Shown: positions 1 to 8,764, counted from the first letter of the stretch. The stretch: 57,466 nt of DNA from Clostridia bacterium (GCA_009928985.1 SABL01000003.1:1-57466), one strand, 5' to 3'. The notes: generated by a model not told the origin, from the sequence alone. Numbers and translations are program-made.

Positions 1-128
1 TGCACGGTGAAGATCGGATAAACCGATAGCAACGTCGCCATGAGAACAAAGATGACCAGAACGACAATGGCTAGATCAACATAGCCCTCGCCAGACTGAT
101 CACGTGAGAAATGGATGAGTTTTTGCAT
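1..128 (-). CDS. DUF4320-like pseudopilin, partial (runs off left edge)
   Basis: The window cuts this gene after 42 codons, so the ORF track misses it. The reverse strand reads MQKLIHFSRDQSGEGYVDLA followed by a hydrophobic helix (IVVLVIFVLMATLLSVYPIF) and stays open to position 1. A short basic leader, a G-E-G-Y/F-D motif and one membrane helix are the pattern of class III (Tad/Flp) pseudopilins and of the clostridial DUF4320 family. An AGGAGG ribosome binding site (complement of 137-142) lies at good spacing and fixes the start. The rest of a Tad-type pilus cluster would be expected to the left of the window. The family name is recalled, not searched; the exported-pilin reading is an inference. 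Confidence 0.6.
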   Translation of the reverse strand, partial: MQKLIHFSRDQSGEGYVDLAIVVLVIFVLMATLLSVYPIFTV

Positions 129-540
129 GTTGGGATCCTCCTGGTTCTGAATCGATTCATTGAAATGAATGCATTTGAGAAGGCGTTTGGTGTGACAACG
201 GTCGCATAATTTGCGACCGTTAAATTAGAAAAAGTTAATTTGGTGCAATTTCGAGCGATGTTGCTTGGAAAGAGAATTGTCGGCATAAGACTGATAGTAG
301 TCACCATATAAAATTGAAAAACTTATTATGGCCAGAGGATATATGTAATTATGTCGATTCATATGTAGTTCAAGGAAGCGATATGCTTTCAGTGTCCCTC
401 ATGTTAAGGACAAATTTAAAGGATTAAACAATTCACTAATACCCGGCATCATGATTATTCGAACAGCCTGATGTCGAGTTATGATTAATCGAAGCGATTA
501 AAATTCCCCATGATTTGTAAAATGCAATCCAATAATAGAA
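129..540. other. Intergenic, no gene seen
   Basis: AT-rich stretch between the pilin-like gene and the IS element. The one track ORF here overlaps the DUF4320 gene in another frame, has no convincing ribosome binding site and resembles nothing. It may hold the promoter of the leftward pilin gene; I see no clear -35/-10 pair. Confidence 0.5.
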
Positions 541-2354
541 TGGTTCGGGTGTCTAAAGCCGGGTTCTAAAAAACAGCCGTTAGAATCAATTGGCTGGTCC
601 TCATCCGAATTTTTGATCTGAAAAAGTTTGAGTAGGCACAGCACAGATCAAAACGAATCAAAGAGCCCTGTTCCTTGGCCCACTCCAGTACTCTTTTGGT
701 ATTCATTGCCCCGATTTTCAGGAAGTACCACAGTTTTGAACGCACGTATCCCCTGACCGGCATGTTGTCCACTCGGTATTTGCGTCTCAGTACGGAAGGA
801 ATTCCTTCGACCGCATTGCGTAACCGCGTCAGCTTCTTGTACTCCGGTTTGCCTAGCCGCTTCAGGTAGGCCGCGCGACGGATCGACTTCCCGCTGATAT
901 GAACCAGGCCAGTCTTCTTCTGGAACTTGACGCCGCAGTGATGGCGCAGCGGACAGGTGCTGCAGGTCCCCTTGTTGAAATGAGCGTAGTAGCTATCGGT
1001 TTTCACCTTGTATTGGCAGACAATCGGTGCTTGGCCGGCCGGACAGCTGGCAATCGCCTGCATCTTTTCATCAATCACGAACTCGCTCATGACCGGATCC
1101 GGTGTCTTCCCGATCAACGCCGTGGTTATCAGGTTGACATGATTCTGTTTTGCCAATGCCACCAGTTCGTCACTGCCATAGGCCCCATCGGCCAGAATCG
1201 TGACCGGCTGCTCAGGGCTGTTCTGCTCCGCTTCAATGACACTTCTGGAGAAGGCGATGTCGCTGCGGGTGTTCGGCGCATAGTCCATACCCGTGATGAT
1301 GGCGCCTTTTTCGTCGAAGGTCTCCACGAAATTGCCGACATAACCCTTGTGCTTCTTGCCTGCCTTTTCACGATAGGTGGCATCCTCATCCGACGGGTTC
1401 TGCAGACTCTGAGGACTGATCTTCTCGCGCAGTTTCCAGCCTTGCTCCGTTTCTTCGGTCTGTTCTGCCGCCAACCGCTTGAGCTGCTGGTATTCCGAAA
1501 GATCGCCATAAGCCTCGCCCGTCAGAGCCAGCAGACGCTGGGCATCTGTCAGGGCCGCTTCCAGCTTGCTGCCGGCTTCGCTCGATGGGGTTCGGTACAG
1601 TGTGTCGTTCTCATCATCGGCATCAAGATACTTCTGCAGGCGTTTGTCCAGCAATGCTGTCTCGCCGGTTGCCTGGATGGCTTTGACCATCCGGCTGACA
1701 CAGCGGTAGACCAGCTCCAACCGGCTCATCTTCTTGCAGCTCGACGCCACCATCAGGCTGTCCATGCGTTTGGTCTGACCGCTGATCTTCATCATCTCGA
1801 CAAAGGCATCTGCCAGTGACTCCATCTCTTCCTTCATCAGGTCAATGCTGGTTTGCTGCTCATAGTCATAAAGCCGGGCGCGGAACCGACTCAACGTGCG
1901 GTCGCTGACCGGCTGCTCGGTAAAACTGGTTGTGTGCAGAGCATTTTGGTAGCGAATATCGAATAAAACCTCTTCCAGCAGATCGTCATCAGTATGATTA
2001 TATATTTCTTTTAAGATCATCATGCCTACGATCACATTCACCGGCGTATTGGGGCGGCTGGCCGGGTTATCGCTAAAGAGAACGGCAAACCGATCCTCGT
2101 TGATCATCGGGAAAATGTGTCTGGAAAAAGCCTCAGACCAGCCTTTCTTCAGAATATTTCGTTCTCTGTCTGTTATGCTGAAGATACTGTCAACGAGGGA
2201 TATCTGCTGGTTTTTGTTGGCGACAAATGCCATGTTTGTGAACCGCCTCAGCTCATATTATATAAATATATTATCATATTATGCGGCCTATTATAAGTTA
2301 AATTCACGATTTCACGACTCCTGTCGTGAAGGGCTGCTTTTGACACCCGAACCA
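541..2354 (-). mobile_element. IS1182-family insertion sequence
   Basis: The element is bounded by inverted repeats: TGGTTCGGGTGTC at 541-553 and its complement GACACCCGAACCA at 2342-2354. With mismatches the match extends to about 21 bases (left TGGTTCGGGTGTCTAAAGCCG, right TGGTTCGGGTGTCAAAAGCAG). It carries one transposase gene with no visible damage. A perfect 8-bp hairpin (TTCACGAC-TCCT-GTCGTGAA, 2311-2330) sits inside the right end, upstream of the transposase. I could not find a clean target-site duplication, so the insertion may be old or the flanks rearranged. Confidence 0.8.
566..2233 (-). CDS. IS1182-family DDE transposase
   Basis: This 555-residue protein moves the surrounding element by DDE-type strand transfer. 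The N-terminal region (about residues 20-130, with the NPASRPNTPVNVIVGMMILK stretch and the SDRTLSRFRARL stretch) is the conserved DUF772-type domain of IS1182/IS5-like transposases. The middle holds a DGAYGSDELVALAK segment that fits the second catalytic acidic block, and the C-terminus has a Cys cluster (CPAGQAPIVC, CSTCPLRHHC) followed by the NAVEG/RRKYR-type end typical of this family. Length is normal and no frameshift is seen, so the copy may be active. The only long opposing ORF (899-1819) is its shadow. Confidence 0.9.
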   Translation of the reverse strand: MAFVANKNQQISLVDSIFSITDRERNILKKGWSEAFSRHIFPMINEDRFAVLFSDNPASRPNTPVNVIVGMMILKEIYNHTDDDLLEEVLFDIRYQNALHTTSFTEQPVSDRTLSRFRARLYDYEQQTSIDLMKEEMESLADAFVEMMKISGQTKRMDSLMVASSCKKMSRLELVYRCVSRMVKAIQATGETALLDKRLQKYLDADDENDTLYRTPSSEAGSKLEAALTDAQRLLALTGEAYGDLSEYQQLKRLAAEQTEETEQGWKLREKISPQSLQNPSDEDATYREKAGKKHKGYVGNFVETFDEKGAIITGMDYAPNTRSDIAFSRSVIEAEQNSPEQPVTILADGAYGSDELVALAKQNHVNLITTALIGKTPDPVMSEFVIDEKMQAIASCPAGQAPIVCQYKVKTDSYYAHFNKGTCSTCPLRHHCGVKFQKKTGLVHISGKSIRRAAYLKRLGKPEYKKLTRLRNAVEGIPSVLRRKYRVDNMPVRGYVRSKLWYFLKIGAMNTKRVLEWAKEQGSLIRFDLCCAYSNFFRSKIRMRTSQLILTAVF

Positions 2355-2417
2355 ATCATTATACAAACACGAATATCAAGGTCATCGCTATGAAGTCGAT
2401 AGGATGTTGGACAAACG

Positions 2418-2455
2418 TGACCGGGTGTCCTTTTGAAAAATGCCGGGTTCTATGA
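2418..2455 (+). repeat. Possible second IS1182-type end remnant
   Basis: The stretch GACCGGGTGTCC...TGCCGGGTTCTATG resembles the left end of the adjacent IS (TTCGGGTGTC...GCCGGGTTCTA) in the same block order but with a longer spacer. It lies outside the intact element, so it may be the stub of an earlier, related insertion. The match is short and by eye only. Confidence 0.3.
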
Positions 2456-2503
2456 ACGTTGCCCGATTGTTTTCACCACAGATCATTGAGTTGCGTTTCC
2501 AAC

Positions 2504-3067
2504 TCAAAAGAGCAGATAGCAAATACCGCCAATGACACCGCTGCCCAGCATGACCATGATGGGATTAGGCTTGAATTTTCGCAGGATAAGCAGGCCTGCT
2601 ATAAAAAGAGCCACCGCAATCAAGTCGATCGATTCAAGGTTCCAGTTCACGCCAGCGACTCCCCAGAAGGACAGAATCAGGATGGACAGCCCGGCGGACA
2701 GGATCAGGGCGACAACCGTCGGCCGCAGCCCGGCGAGGATCCCCTTGATGACAAACAAATTCTGGTATTTGCCATAGAGCCAGGCGAGCAGGGAGACCAG
2801 AATCGTCGAAGGCAGGATATTGCCAAGAGTTGAGACCAACGCACCACCGAAACCAGCGATTTTGATGCCGACAAAGGTCGCTGAATTGATGGCGATCGGT
2901 CCGGGTGTCATTTGCGAGATCGTAATCAGATCTGTGAACTCCGTCAGGCTGAGCCAGCCATGCAGATTGACGACTTCGTTTTGAATCAGAGGCACCGCAG
3001 CGTAGCCGCCACCGAAACTGAAAAAGCCGACTTTGAAAAAGCTCCATAACAGCTGCAAGTAGATCAT
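2504..3067 (-). CDS. chrA2: Chromate transporter subunit (short ChrA, second half)
   Basis: This 187-residue membrane protein is one half of a split CHR-family chromate efflux transporter. It has the family signature near the N-terminus (FFKVGFFSFGGGYAAVPLI) and a following TDLITISQMTPGPIAINSATF block, then about five to six hydrophobic helices. Short CHR proteins occur as adjacent pairs that together make the bidomain transporter. The start follows the stop of the partner gene within a few bases, so the two are co-transcribed and probably translationally coupled. Substrate is inferred from family; a role other than chromate export cannot be excluded. Confidence 0.85.
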   Translation of the reverse strand: MIYLQLLWSFFKVGFFSFGGGYAAVPLIQNEVVNLHGWLSLTEFTDLITISQMTPGPIAINSATFVGIKIAGFGGALVSTLGNILPSTILVSLLAWLYGKYQNLFVIKGILAGLRPTVVALILSAGLSILILSFWGVAGVNWNLESIDLIAVALFIAGLLILRKFKPNPIMVMLGSGVIGGICYLLF

Positions 3068-3070
3068 GAT

Positions 3071-3637
3071 TTAGAGCAGCTCCTTTTCGGTTATCCTGTC
3101 ATGCAGGCTGACCAGCGCCCCTAGCATGGCACAGAACAAGATAATATAGATCACATTGATTTCCATAAGGAAACTGGCGACAAAGGCACCGACCATGATC
3201 AACGTCGGGAGAACTTTTTTTGTCTTTAGGACATTCTGGCCCATGGTGATTACCACATCGAAAATAACTGCACAGACTCCAGCCATCATGCCTTTCAGCA
3301 CGGCACTGACGACTGGATTGTCACGGAAAGTTGCATAGAACAGGGAAATGACTGATAGAATGATCAGCGGTGGCAGCACCGTGCCGATGATGGCCACAAG
3401 GGTTCCAGTAATGCCCATCAGGCGCCAGCCGATCAGGATCGCCGCATTGACTGCCATGGCACCTGGCGAAGACTGGGCAATCGCCGCGATGTTCAACATT
3501 TCTTCTTCATCCAGCCAGCCCAGTTCATCCACGAACTTCTTCTTCATCAGTGGGATGATGACATAACCACCGCCAAAGGTGAATGCGCTGAGGAAAAAGG
3601 TTGATTGGAAGATCGTCCGGTAATTTTTTCGACTCAT
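3071..3637 (-). CDS. chrA1: Chromate transporter subunit (short ChrA, first half)
   Basis: First gene of the split CHR-family pair, 188 residues from the chosen start. The signature TFFLSAFTFGGGYVIIPLM and the AAIAQSSPGAMAVNAAILIG block match the family and parallel those in the partner downstream. About six hydrophobic segments follow. The track ORF begins nine codons earlier, but AAGGGG lies nine bases before the MSRKNYRTIF start, so that start is preferred. A truncated LysR regulator gene lies divergently upstream, which is the usual partner arrangement for CHR genes. Confidence 0.85.
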   Translation of the reverse strand: MSRKNYRTIFQSTFFLSAFTFGGGYVIIPLMKKKFVDELGWLDEEEMLNIAAIAQSSPGAMAVNAAILIGWRLMGITGTLVAIIGTVLPPLIILSVISLFYATFRDNPVVSAVLKGMMAGVCAVIFDVVITMGQNVLKTKKVLPTLIMVGAFVASFLMEINVIYIILFCAMLGALVSLHDRITEKELL

Positions 3638-3699
3638 TTCATGTATCCCCTTGGCTAACAGCATAAACCTTTGTATATTGAAAATAGTATTATCAGATC

Positions 3700-3825
3700 A
3701 ATATCATAACGATCAGCCTGGCGATCAGCGAACTGGAAAAGCTTTATGGTACTAAGCTGTTCGATCGGATTGGCCGACGCATGTACCTCACAGATGCCGG
3801 CCAGCGCCTGCGTTTTTATGCTTAG
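3700..3825 (+). pseudogene. LysR-family regulator remnant
   Basis: Reading from about 3709 gives TISLAISELEKLYGTKLFDR then IGRRMYLTDAGQRLRFYA and a TAG stop. That is the second half of a LysR winged helix-turn-helix (recognition helix, wing, start of the linker helix). No ATG and first helix precede it, and everything after the linker is missing. It sits divergent to the chromate transporter pair, where an intact LysR regulator is commonly found, so it is most likely the leftover of that regulator. Too short for the ORF track. Confidence 0.75.
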
Positions 3826-3840
3826 CATATCACTTTATGG

Positions 3841-3871
3841 AAAACAAAAAGCAGGCTCCGCTGAACCTGCT
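3841..3871 (-). terminator. Rho-independent terminator of rhaA
   Basis: On the reverse strand AGCAGG-(loop TTCAGCGGAG)-CCTGCT is followed by TTTTTGTTTT. It lies 31 bases beyond the rhaA stop codon. Confidence 0.8.
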
Positions 3872-3901
3872 CTTTGTTGGAACATGTGTATCAAACTTTT
3901 G

Positions 3902-5155
3902 TTAGCTTCTTTTCAGCAAGACATCTTGTTCGTACTGCATGATTTCATCAAACCAGGATTCGTTTGCAGCGACACCGCACTCCAGGCAGTATTGATTCCA
4001 CACATCGCAGAAGGGCAGCATTTTCATTTCTTCCTGCATGACTTGAAGCTTGGTCAGCTGACCTTCATCCTGCAAGGTTTTCAGCATATCATGCGGGGTG
4101 CAAAGTGCCGCCAGCAAAGCCTTCTGCCAGCTCCTGAAAGCGACGACCCACGCAGAAACGCGATTGATGCTGGCGTCAAAGCAATCGAGCGCCATGAACA
4201 CCTGGTTCAGAGCATCACAGCGGATAATCTCTTTGGCCATTTCTTTCGTTTCGTCATCAAAAAGGACAACATGGTCCGAATCCCAGCGAACCGAACGGGT
4301 GATGTGCAGCGCGATTTCCGGGAAAAAGCAAAGCAAAGCCGGTATTTTATCGGAAACCACCTCAGTCGGATGATAGTGCCCATTATCCATGAGTGGCAAG
4401 CAATTCGGATGCGTTGCAGCAAAACTCAATGTGAATTCTGCAGAGCCGGTCGTGTAGGATTCCACACCAATCCCAAACACCTTTGACTCAACACAGGGCT
4501 TGACTTTGGCTGGATCGAAGGGCTCCGAGAGGATCTCCTCAATCGATTCCTTGTACCGCATTCTCGGTCCCATTCTGTCAGCGGGGATATCTTTGAAGCC
4601 GTCACCGGTCCAGATATTCATAACGCACGGGACACCGGTTTCCTCGGCAAAATATTGGGAAATCCGAATGCAAGCCTTGCCATGGTTGACCCAGAAGCGT
4701 CTGATGTCTGCATCCGGGCTGGACAGGGTCAGTCCATCCTTGATCTTGCTATGGGAGAAGAAGGTTGGGTTGAAATCAATGCCCATCTCTCTGGCCTTGG
4801 CATAGTCAACCCATTTTTTAAAATGCCTGGGTTCCAGCTGGTCACGATCGACGGATTCACCCTCGTCCAAAATGGCATAGCTCGCATGGAGATTCAGTTT
4901 CTTCTTGCCAGGACAGAGCGCAATAGCCAGATCCATGTCAGCCATGAGTTCTTGCCAATTTCTGGCTTTGCCCGGATAGTTACCTGTCGCCTGAATCCCG
5001 CCCGTCAGAGGGCCATCCTGATCAAAGCCACTGACATCATCGCCTTGCCAGCAATTGATGGACACAGGAATGGTTTTTAGCTTCTGGATGGCTGTATCGG
5101 TGTCGACTCCGTACGCAGCATAGATTTCTTTCGCGGATGGATATCTGGCATTCAT
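3902..5155 (-). CDS. rhaA: L-rhamnose isomerase
   Basis: Converts L-rhamnose to L-rhamnulose, the first step of rhamnose breakdown in the cytoplasm. The 417-residue length and the sequence match the RhaA family along its whole length: a KTIPVSINCWQGDDVSGF N-terminal block, the LNLHASYA stretch, the FNPTFFSHSKIKDGLTLS block and the DNGHYHPTEVVSDKIP metal-site region, with the DSDHVVLFDDE segment near the C-terminus. AAGGGG lies eight bases before the ATG. An AraC-type regulator is encoded just upstream on the same strand, a usual arrangement for rhamnose genes. The kinase (rhaB) and aldolase (rhaD) are not in the window, so the pathway must be completed elsewhere. Confidence 0.93.
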   Translation of the reverse strand: MNARYPSAKEIYAAYGVDTDTAIQKLKTIPVSINCWQGDDVSGFDQDGPLTGGIQATGNYPGKARNWQELMADMDLAIALCPGKKKLNLHASYAILDEGESVDRDQLEPRHFKKWVDYAKAREMGIDFNPTFFSHSKIKDGLTLSSPDADIRRFWVNHGKACIRISQYFAEETGVPCVMNIWTGDGFKDIPADRMGPRMRYKESIEEILSEPFDPAKVKPCVESKVFGIGVESYTTGSAEFTLSFAATHPNCLPLMDNGHYHPTEVVSDKIPALLCFFPEIALHITRSVRWDSDHVVLFDDETKEMAKEIIRCDALNQVFMALDCFDASINRVSAWVVAFRSWQKALLAALCTPHDMLKTLQDEGQLTKLQVMQEEMKMLPFCDVWNQYCLECGVAANESWFDEIMQYEQDVLLKRS

Positions 5156-5271
5156 GCTTCATTCCCCTTTTTGAAAATAGATGATGGCCATGGGAAACCC
5201 CTCGGCTCTTACTCTATTTTTGACTCTTTCGAAGCCAGGAAAAAGGAGGATGGATGACCAAAAAAGTGTCC

Positions 5272-6231
5272 TTAGATGCAGCTTCGGTATTTCTTGGGCG
5301 ACGTACCGAAATAGCGCTGGAAGATGCGGTGGAAGTAGCTGAAATTGTCATAACCGACACTCTCGCTGATTTCAGAGATCTTCATGCGGGTTGTTTTCAA
5401 GAGAAACAACGCCTGGTTCAGGCGCTTCACTTGCATCAGTTCGGTAAACGATTTGCCGGATTTCCGTTTGATTTCCCTGCTTAGCCAGCTGGGATCATAA
5501 TGCAGTTCATTGGCGATGAAATTCAATTGACCATCGCGGTAATGCTCTTCGATATAACGGAGAACCTGCAGCATGATTTGCTGATTGTCGCACTGTGGAT
5601 CGGTGCGAAGCCTGTCCGTGTGATTCAGGAGATGGAGAAACAGGAGCCCCATCGTATATTGGTTGATGCTTCGTTTGTTGATTTGATGATTCACAAGTGT
5701 CCAGATCAGGTTTTCGACCAGATTCTGGATCGGCAGGATCTCGGAAACCTCGAAATGCAAATAGCTGGTGCAGCCACTTTTGCCTTTCAGGCAATCAATC
5801 AGGAAATCACGGATGATGTTTTCCCGGTCATCGATCATCTGCAAGGTGGTATCAAAGAAATTGGGCAGGATGATAAAATTGACAGCGATATCATCGATCT
5901 GTGCGGGCAAGATCTCCTGGGTTGCCTGCTGGCCCAGGATGAGCAATTCGCCTGTATTGAGGACAATCTCCTGCCCATTGATCCGGTGCCTGGTTGTCCC
6001 GTGGCACATGTAAACCATTTCAATGTAGTTATGTGTGTGCTTGGGGAAATAGGCAAAACGAGTGTGCGGACGGACAGAAATCAGCTTGCCTTCTTCCAGA
6101 AGAAGTTGACTGTCAATTTCCCTGGAACTACGATGCATATAGATGCTGCTGTCAATTTCTTTTCGACCTTCGAGCAGCTCTTGCTCCTCTGGGCTGATTA
6201 TCCGCAATTGATCCAGTAATTCTCGATTCAT
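5272..6231 (-). CDS. AraC-family transcriptional regulator
   Basis: A 319-residue regulator with an N-terminal cupin-like sensor domain (residues about 60-110, containing FPKHTHNYIEMVYMCHG and the HRINGQEIVLNTGELLIL barrel segment) and a C-terminal pair of helix-turn-helix motifs (from about residue 225: NFIANELHYDPSWLSREIKR and ISEISESVGYDNFSYFHRIF). The ending FQRYFGTSPKKYR is the AraC hallmark. It lies 116 bases upstream of rhaA on the same strand, so it probably controls rhamnose use, by analogy with RhaR/RhaS. The inducer is inferred from that neighbour only. Confidence 0.85.
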   Translation of the reverse strand: MNRELLDQLRIISPEEQELLEGRKEIDSSIYMHRSSREIDSQLLLEEGKLISVRPHTRFAYFPKHTHNYIEMVYMCHGTTRHRINGQEIVLNTGELLILGQQATQEILPAQIDDIAVNFIILPNFFDTTLQMIDDRENIIRDFLIDCLKGKSGCTSYLHFEVSEILPIQNLVENLIWTLVNHQINKRSINQYTMGLLFLHLLNHTDRLRTDPQCDNQQIMLQVLRYIEEHYRDGQLNFIANELHYDPSWLSREIKRKSGKSFTELMQVKRLNQALFLLKTTRMKISEISESVGYDNFSYFHRIFQRYFGTSPKKYRSCI

Positions 6232-6296
6232 TTCGCATACCCATTTCTTGTTTTCTGCCTGAGATAGTCATAGCAGTATGCCACGATTGCAAGGCT

Positions 6297-7478
6297 TTAT
6301 AACGAACCCCTCCGCACCACCCGTTCGAACCGTTCCAGAGCCTGTTCCAGAGTTGCTCTGGGGCAGGCGTAATTGATCCGTTCAAAATTCTCCCCGCCGG
6401 CGCCAAACATCGAGCCCTTGTCGAGCCAGAGCTTGGCCCGGTTGACGATCAGGTCCTGGCGTGCGGCTTCGGAGAGTCCTAAGCCGGAGCAGTCGAGCCA
6501 GGCCAGATAAGTCCCTTGCGGTTCGACGAGGCGGATTTCCGGCAGGCGCTCCAGGAGAAATTTGCGCATGAAGGACAGATTGCCTTGCAAATAGGCGATC
6601 AGTTCGTCCAGCCATTCAGCGCCGTGCTCATAAGCCGCCTGGCAGGCGACCAGGCCCAGGGTATTGAGCTGACTGTAGCCACTGTGATGGATCTCTTGGT
6701 TGACCGCCTGCCGGATCTCCGGGTTGGCGGCAAACAGATTGGAGACCTGAAGGCCTGCCAGATTGAAGGTTTTGCTCGGGGCCGTGCAGGTAACGGTGAT
6801 CGCGGCCAACTCAGGCTGCAGATTGGCAAAAACCTCATGTCGAAAGCCCGGATAGATGAAATCAGCATGGATTTCGTCGGCAATGACTTTCACCTGGTGT
6901 TTGAGGCAGATCTCGCCCAACTGCTCAAGCTCTGAGCGGGTCCAGACGCGGCCGACAGGGTTGTGCGGATTGCACAGGATGAATAGTTTAACCTGGTTAG
7001 CGACGATTTTGGCCTCGAAATCGGCAAAATCGATGTGATAGTGACCATCTGTGTAGAGGAGTTCATTGACGACCAGGCGTCGCCCGTTGTCGCGCACGAC
7101 CAATTCAAAGGGGTAATAGACCGGCTGCTGGATGATCACCGCATCACCGGGATTCGTCAGGGCACGGACCGTATTGGCGATCGCAAACACGACCCCGGGC
7201 GCCTTGATCAGCCAGTCCTTTTCGACCTGCCAGCCCAGACGCTTGCCCAGCCAGTTCTGGACGGCACGAAAGTAATCGTCCTTCGCATCTGAATAACCGA
7301 AAATCCCGTGCTGAGCGGCTGCGACCAAGGCATCGACCACAGTGGGCGGGGTGCGAAAATCCATGTCAGCAACCCACAGGGGCAACAGGTCTTCGGGCAT
7401 GCCGCGCTCAACCGCGAAATCGTATTTCAGGGAGTTGGTGTTCTGGCGACTGATGATTTTGTCAAAATTGAAGGACAT
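6297..7478 (-). CDS. MalY/PatB-type cystathionine beta-lyase (C-S lyase)
   Basis: PLP-dependent fold-type I enzyme of 393 residues. It should cleave cystathionine to homocysteine, pyruvate and ammonia, or act on cysteine conjugates. Conserved features are the LPLWVADMDFRTPPTVVDAL opening typical of MalY/PatB proteins, NPHNPVGRVWTR, the DEIHADF segment and the lysine in CTAPSKTFNLAGLQ that binds PLP. The track start is 26 codons too early: AAGGAG precedes MSFNFDKII at 7478. It lies 74 bases downstream of a trans-sulfuration gene on the same strand, so the two probably form an operon for methionine or cysteine metabolism. Which sulfur substrate it prefers cannot be told from sequence. Confidence 0.85.
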   Translation of the reverse strand: MSFNFDKIISRQNTNSLKYDFAVERGMPEDLLPLWVADMDFRTPPTVVDALVAAAQHGIFGYSDAKDDYFRAVQNWLGKRLGWQVEKDWLIKAPGVVFAIANTVRALTNPGDAVIIQQPVYYPFELVVRDNGRRLVVNELLYTDGHYHIDFADFEAKIVANQVKLFILCNPHNPVGRVWTRSELEQLGEICLKHQVKVIADEIHADFIYPGFRHEVFANLQPELAAITVTCTAPSKTFNLAGLQVSNLFAANPEIRQAVNQEIHHSGYSQLNTLGLVACQAAYEHGAEWLDELIAYLQGNLSFMRKFLLERLPEIRLVEPQGTYLAWLDCSGLGLSEAARQDLIVNRAKLWLDKGSMFGAGGENFERINYACPRATLEQALERFERVVRRGSL

Positions 7479-7552
7479 GAAATCATTCTCCTTGGATCTT
7501 TCTCGTCCATCGCTGTGGTGCTTGACTCGTTGTATGGACCATGAGCCCCGTA

Positions 7553-8692
7553 TCAAGCCAGCGCCTGTTCCAGATCTGCGATCAGATCGTCGATGTGCTC
7601 GATCCCGGCTGACAGGCGCAGCAGGTGGTCGTCGATTCCCAGTTTATCACGCATCTCGGCAGGTATCGCCTGGTGGGTCTGCAAAATCGGATAGGTGATC
7701 AAGGTTTCCGTGCCACCGAGGCTTTCGGCGTAATAGATCAGGCGGACCTGGTTGAGCACCGCTTCAGCCGTTGCGGCATTTTTGACGCGGAAGGAGAGGG
7801 TCGCTCCGAAACCGCGGGCCTGGGTGAGGAGCAGGTTGCGACCGGGGTGATCCGGCAGGCCGGGGAAGAAGACCTGCTCGACTTTCGGGTGCTTCTGGAG
7901 CCACTCGGCTATCGTCAGGGCGTTTTGCTGCTGGCGTTCCATCCGGATGGCCAGGGTCTTGATCCCGCGCAGGATCAGCCAGCTGTCGAGCGGCGCCAGC
8001 ACCGCACCTTCAGATTTCTGGATCAGGCGCAGCTTCTCATGCAGGCTCGGGACGTTCAGGGCCAGGACACCAGCCAGGGTGTCGTTGTGGCCGCCCAGGT
8101 ATTTGCTGGCACTGTGAACGACCAGGTCAGCGCCGAGGACCAGAGGCTGGATCAGGAACGGGGAGAGCAAGGTGCTGTCGACAATCGTCAGCAGGTTGTG
8201 TGCTCGTGCCAGCTCGCTGATGGCCCGGATATCGACGATTTTCATCATCGGATTGGTCGGGACTTCCAGGAAAACAGCCTTGGTTTCGGGCTGGATCGCC
8301 GCTTGTGTTGCGGCCAGATCGGTCAGGTCGACGAAAGTCGCCGTGATGCCGTAATCCTTGTAGATTTCTGTGACCAACCGGTAGACACCCCCATAGAGGT
8401 CATCGGAGAGAATGAAATGCGAGCCGGCCGGGAAGAGTTTGACGATCGTCGAGATGGCTGCCATCCCGCTGGCAAAGGCCAGGCCGTATTTTGCATGTTC
8501 CAGGCGGGCGATTGTATTCTCGAGTTCTTCCCGCGTGGGATTCTGCAAACGCGAATAATCATAGCCCGTCGTCGCCGCAAGTCCGGGATGGCGGAAGGTC
8601 ACACTCTGGTAGATCGGGATACTGACTGCCCCGGTCAGGGGATCGTACCCTTTGGCGCCATGTACGGCGATGGTTTCCAGATGATTAGCCAT
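7553..8692 (-). CDS. Cystathionine gamma-synthase/gamma-lyase family PLP enzyme
   Basis: A 379-residue Cys/Met-metabolism PLP enzyme (MetB/MetC/MccB family). Seen are the TGYDYSRLQNPTREELE block, the EVPTNPMMKIVDI segment, and the PLP lysine in VVHSASKYLGGHNDTLAGV. The SLGGTETLITYPILQTHQAI stretch near the C-terminus is family-typical. GGGAGG nine bases before MANHLETIAV sets the start 12 codons inside the track ORF. It leads a two-gene operon with the MalY-type lyase, so a two-step trans-sulfuration (cystathionine formation, then cleavage to homocysteine) is the simplest reading; assignment as synthase or lyase stays open because motif inspection does not separate them. Confidence 0.85.
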   Translation of the reverse strand: MANHLETIAVHGAKGYDPLTGAVSIPIYQSVTFRHPGLAATTGYDYSRLQNPTREELENTIARLEHAKYGLAFASGMAAISTIVKLFPAGSHFILSDDLYGGVYRLVTEIYKDYGITATFVDLTDLAATQAAIQPETKAVFLEVPTNPMMKIVDIRAISELARAHNLLTIVDSTLLSPFLIQPLVLGADLVVHSASKYLGGHNDTLAGVLALNVPSLHEKLRLIQKSEGAVLAPLDSWLILRGIKTLAIRMERQQQNALTIAEWLQKHPKVEQVFFPGLPDHPGRNLLLTQARGFGATLSFRVKNAATAEAVLNQVRLIYYAESLGGTETLITYPILQTHQAIPAEMRDKLGIDDHLLRLSAGIEHIDDLIADLEQALA

Positions 8693-8764
8693 TTTTAATC
8701 CTCCCGGTCTCAAGTCGCACTTTTGCAAAATATTAAATCCTATATAAATAATCGGATTAAAGTG

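Noticed and set aside
71-307. 78-aa reverse-strand ORF
   Set aside because: Overlaps the DUF4320 gene, which has AGGAGG and a clear export helix; this frame has neither.
899-1819. 306-aa ORF opposite the transposase
   Set aside because: Shadow of the IS1182 transposase gene; no recognisable domain and no ribosome binding site.
541-2354. Target-site duplication of the IS element
   Set aside because: Flanking bases (AGAA left, ATCA right) do not match at any short length.
7625-8698. 357-aa plus-strand ORF opposite the trans-sulfuration gene
   Set aside because: Opposite-strand shadow; the reverse-strand protein has all PLP-enzyme motifs.
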